From: Halieaceae bacterium
GTDB taxonomy: Bacteria; Pseudomonadota; Gammaproteobacteria; Pseudomonadales; Halieaceae
Direction of reading: 5' to 3'
Length of the DNA: 8,974 nt
Assembly: GCA_009886815.1 (NCBI GenBank)
Contig: QXYP01000156.1
Location: 1-8,974, forward strand
Position 1 is the first letter of the stretch, and each line of letters opens with the position of its first letter. The notes under the pieces are model-generated. The model had not been told where the DNA came from. It saw nothing but the letters and a program-made list of their open reading frames with translations, and ran no database searches. Below, in pieces: positions 7,167-8,974 of the stretch. The position numbers and the translations under genes are program-made.

Positions 7167-7502
7167 ATGCTGCTGCTGTCGGTGCCACGGACAGCAGATG
7201 GCATGCAGTGGACTCAGCCTCTTATTCAGGGCGGCTGGATGGCCTGGACGTTTCCCGTGGCATTATTCTTTTATGGCATTGGCACGATATTAGTCGTGTT
7301 TTCGGTGTTGGCTATTCGCTTTCCTGAAGTACCTCGTCGCGGTGTTTTAGGTATGGAAACTACCCGTGGTGATCGCTTGTTTTTGACCTTGTTGGGGTCG
7401 GCGTTTATCAATTTGACGTGGCTGTACTTTTTTGGCGCGCCGTTAACGGGAGCCCTGATTATCTGCTTGTTCTACGCTGCGATGGTTTTTCGCTGGGTAT
7501 AG
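7167..7502 (+). CDS. glpU: Small DUF2160 membrane protein of the glycerol importer (GlpU)
   Basis: A 111-residue hydrophobic protein contains the family core GGWMAWTFPVALFF (about 22-35), the charged linker RFPEVPRRG (51-59), the conserved ETTRGDRLF (64-72), and LLGSAFINLTWLYFF, with about three membrane spans and an end in RWV. Proteins of this type are found between the permease and binding-protein genes in GlpSTPQUV operons, and their exact function is not known. The ATG used here has GCAGGG six bases upstream. The frame is open further back to 7098 and would add a hydrophobic segment (WIYGATACILGAGLIM) that this start cuts off. The only initiators there would be CTG at 7098 or ATC at 7101, where GGAGG stands five bases before the ATC. 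The true N-terminus is therefore uncertain. It precedes glpV by 102 bases. Confidence 0.88.
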   Translation: MLLLSVPRTADGMQWTQPLIQGGWMAWTFPVALFFYGIGTILVVFSVLAIRFPEVPRRGVLGMETTRGDRLFLTLLGSAFINLTWLYFFGAPLTGALIICLFYAAMVFRWV

Positions 7503-7557
7503 GCATAAATTTGAAAGCTGGCCTTAGCTGATACTGGGGCACAGGTTGATAAAAAAC

Positions 7558-7577
7558 CGAGGATGTATAGACCCTCG
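7558..7577 (+). promoter_or_regulatory. Small intercistronic hairpin before glpV
   Basis: CGAGG and CCTCG form a 5-base-pair stem around a 10-base loop in the 102-base gap between glpU and glpV. No T-run follows. In importer operons such structures can stabilise the binding-protein message so that it is made in excess. The stem is short, so this assignment is tentative. Confidence 0.25.
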
Positions 7578-7604
7578 TAGTCTCAGAAGACTTGGAGAAC
7601 AACC

Positions 7605-8974
7605 ATGCGTAGACGCCAAATGCTCACCTTCTTTCCGCAATTAGCGATTCTAGTTTTGAGCCTGCCGGCTTGGGCTGGGATAGACGCGGCCAAGGAGTTT
7701 CTTGATGGCGAGATAGGGACCACCTCGGTTTTGAGTCGAGCGCAACAAGAGGCTGAAATGCAGTGGTTTATCGATGCAGCTGAGCCCTACAAAGGCATGA
7801 GCATTAAGGTGGCATCAGAGACCCTGACCACCCATGAATATGAAGCTAAGGTCTTGGCACCTGCGTTCACTAAAATCACGGGTATCAAGTTGATCCATGA
7901 TCTCATTGGCGAGGGTGATGTGGTTGAAAAACTGCAGCTTCAAATGCAGTCGGGTCAGAATATTTACGATGCCTACGTCAATGATTCAGATCTCATTGGA
8001 ACACACTGGCGCTACAAGCAGGTTCGTAACCTGACCGATTTCATGGCAACTGAGGGTTCTTCGGTTACGAGTCCGAGCTTGGATCTTGAGGATTTTATTG
8101 GCACCAGTTTTACCACCGCTCCCGATGGCAAGTTGTACCAGCTTCCGGACCAGCCGTTTGCCAATCTCTACTGGTTTCGAGAGGACTGGTTTAGTGACCC
8201 CAAAACCCGAAACGATTTCAGGGCTGAGTATGGGTACGATTTAGGCGTACCCGTAAATTGGACGGCCTATGAAGATATTGCGGCATTTTTTACAGGTCGA
8301 GATATGAGTTATCTAGGAGGTCCAACGCATGTTTTCGGGAGCATGGATTACGGGAAAAAAGACCCTTCCTTAGGTTGGCGGTATACCGATGCCTGGATGT
8401 CGATGGCAGGTATGGGTGATCAGGGTGCGCCAAACGGACTGCCTGTCGACGAGTGGGGTGTCAGGGTCGACGACGACTCCCGCCCTGTGGGGTCGTGTGT
8501 CGCTCGCGGTGGAGCTACAAATGACGCCGCTGCGGTTTATGCGGTTACCAAGGCTATCGACTGGCTCAAAAAATATGCCCCGCCCGAGGCCTCCGGCATG
8601 GTGTTTAGTGAGGCGGGGCCAGTTCCGGCGCAAGGGCATATTGCCCAGCAGATTTTCTGGTACACCGCCTTTACTGCCGACATGGTGGTCCCCGGCCTTC
8701 CGGTCATGAATGAGGATGGCACACCCAAATGGCGCATGGCACCGTCACCCCATGGTGCTTATTGGAGTGAGGGTACCAAGGTGGGTTATCAAGATGTGGG
8801 CTCATGGACTCTGATGAAATCCACCCCGGTTGATCGCGCTAGGGCTGCCTGGTTGTACGCTCAGTTTGTGACTTCAAAGACCGTTGATTTGAAAAAATCA
8901 GATGTGGGGCTCACCTTTGCGCGGCAGTCCACTATAGACAGTGACCATTTTACTCAGCGGGCTGGGCGGTTGGG
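7605..8974 (+). CDS. glpV: Periplasmic solute-binding protein of the glycerol importer (GlpV), 3' end missing
   Basis: The frame is open from ATG to the window edge, with 456 complete codons and no stop. GlpV-type proteins are, from memory, about 570-580 residues, so roughly the last 120 are missing. The N-terminus is a Sec signal peptide: RRR, a hydrophobic core (LAILVLSLP) and likely cleavage after AWA at residue 24. There is no lipobox cysteine, so a soluble periplasmic protein is expected. Hallmarks include QLPDQPFANLYWFREDWF (about 181-198), CVARGGATN at 298-306, SEAGPVPAQGH at 335-345, APSPHG at 379-384 and GYQDVGSWTLMKSTP at 394-408, all typical of the GlpV group of large solute-binding proteins. 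It should capture glycerol or a similar small polyol and deliver it to GlpP and GlpQ. GGAG lies seven bases before the ATG. The wider gap upstream suggests independent translation and possibly higher expression than the permeases. Confidence 0.93.
   Translation, partial: MRRRQMLTFFPQLAILVLSLPAWAGIDAAKEFLDGEIGTTSVLSRAQQEAEMQWFIDAAEPYKGMSIKVASETLTTHEYEAKVLAPAFTKITGIKLIHDLIGEGDVVEKLQLQMQSGQNIYDAYVNDSDLIGTHWRYKQVRNLTDFMATEGSSVTSPSLDLEDFIGTSFTTAPDGKLYQLPDQPFANLYWFREDWFSDPKTRNDFRAEYGYDLGVPVNWTAYEDIAAFFTGRDMSYLGGPTHVFGSMDYGKKDPSLGWRYTDAWMSMAGMGDQGAPNGLPVDEWGVRVDDDSRPVGSCVARGGATNDAAAVYAVTKAIDWLKKYAPPEASGMVFSEAGPVPAQGHIAQQIFWYTAFTADMVVPGLPVMNEDGTPKWRMAPSPHGAYWSEGTKVGYQDVGSWTLMKSTPVDRARAAWLYAQFVTSKTVDLKKSDVGLTFARQSTIDSDHFTQRAGRL

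Noticed and set aside
7546..7571. TTGATA and TATAGA as a possible promoter for glpV
   Set aside because: The spacer is only 14 bases, too short for a standard sigma-70 promoter, and it overlaps the small hairpin.

Overview
This window most likely comes from a Gram-negative proteobacterium, possibly a marine gammaproteobacterium. The evidence is a Sec-exported periplasmic binding protein, proteobacterial-style tightly overlapped operon genes, roughly balanced base composition, and the pairing of fatty acyl-CoA genes with a rhizobial-type transporter. The lineage is an inference from protein character, because no rRNA or other taxonomic marker is present.

Layout. Positions 1-177 hold no confident gene, only a small dyad and an unconvincing open stretch on the minus strand. 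Positions 178-2788 carry two minus-strand genes. The upstream one (1955-2788) is a crotonase-fold enoyl-CoA hydratase/isomerase relative, and the downstream one (178-1812) is a medium-chain-type acyl-CoA synthetase. They are 142 bases apart and probably co-transcribed. Together they look like acyl-CoA metabolism: activation of a carboxylic acid to its CoA thioester, then a step on an acyl- or enoyl-CoA. The crotonase lacks the second catalytic glutamate of true hydratases. Positions 2789-3243 form a divergent intergenic region with an A/T-rich tract containing a 21-base-spaced direct repeat, a long imperfect dyad, and one or two short dubious open frames. From 3244 to the right edge runs a plus-strand operon.

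The operon is a near-complete glycerol-type ABC importer matching the GlpSTPQUV architecture described from Rhizobium leguminosarum. It has two different ATPases (glpS, glpT), two CUT1-type permeases (glpP, glpQ), a small DUF2160 membrane protein (glpU) and a large periplasmic solute-binding protein (glpV, cut off at the right edge). Stop and start codons overlap by one base at glpT/glpP and at glpP/glpQ. GlpV would capture glycerol or a related polyol in the periplasm, GlpP and GlpQ form the channel, GlpS and GlpT hydrolyse ATP, and GlpU is a conserved accessory membrane subunit of unknown role. No glpK, glpD, glpF or regulator gene is visible.

The most interesting sequence-level observation is that the two ATPases carry complementary defects. 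GlpS lacks the H-loop histidine and GlpT lacks a recognisable LSGGQ signature. In a head-to-tail heterodimer, both defects fall in the same ATP site, leaving one consensus and one degenerate site.
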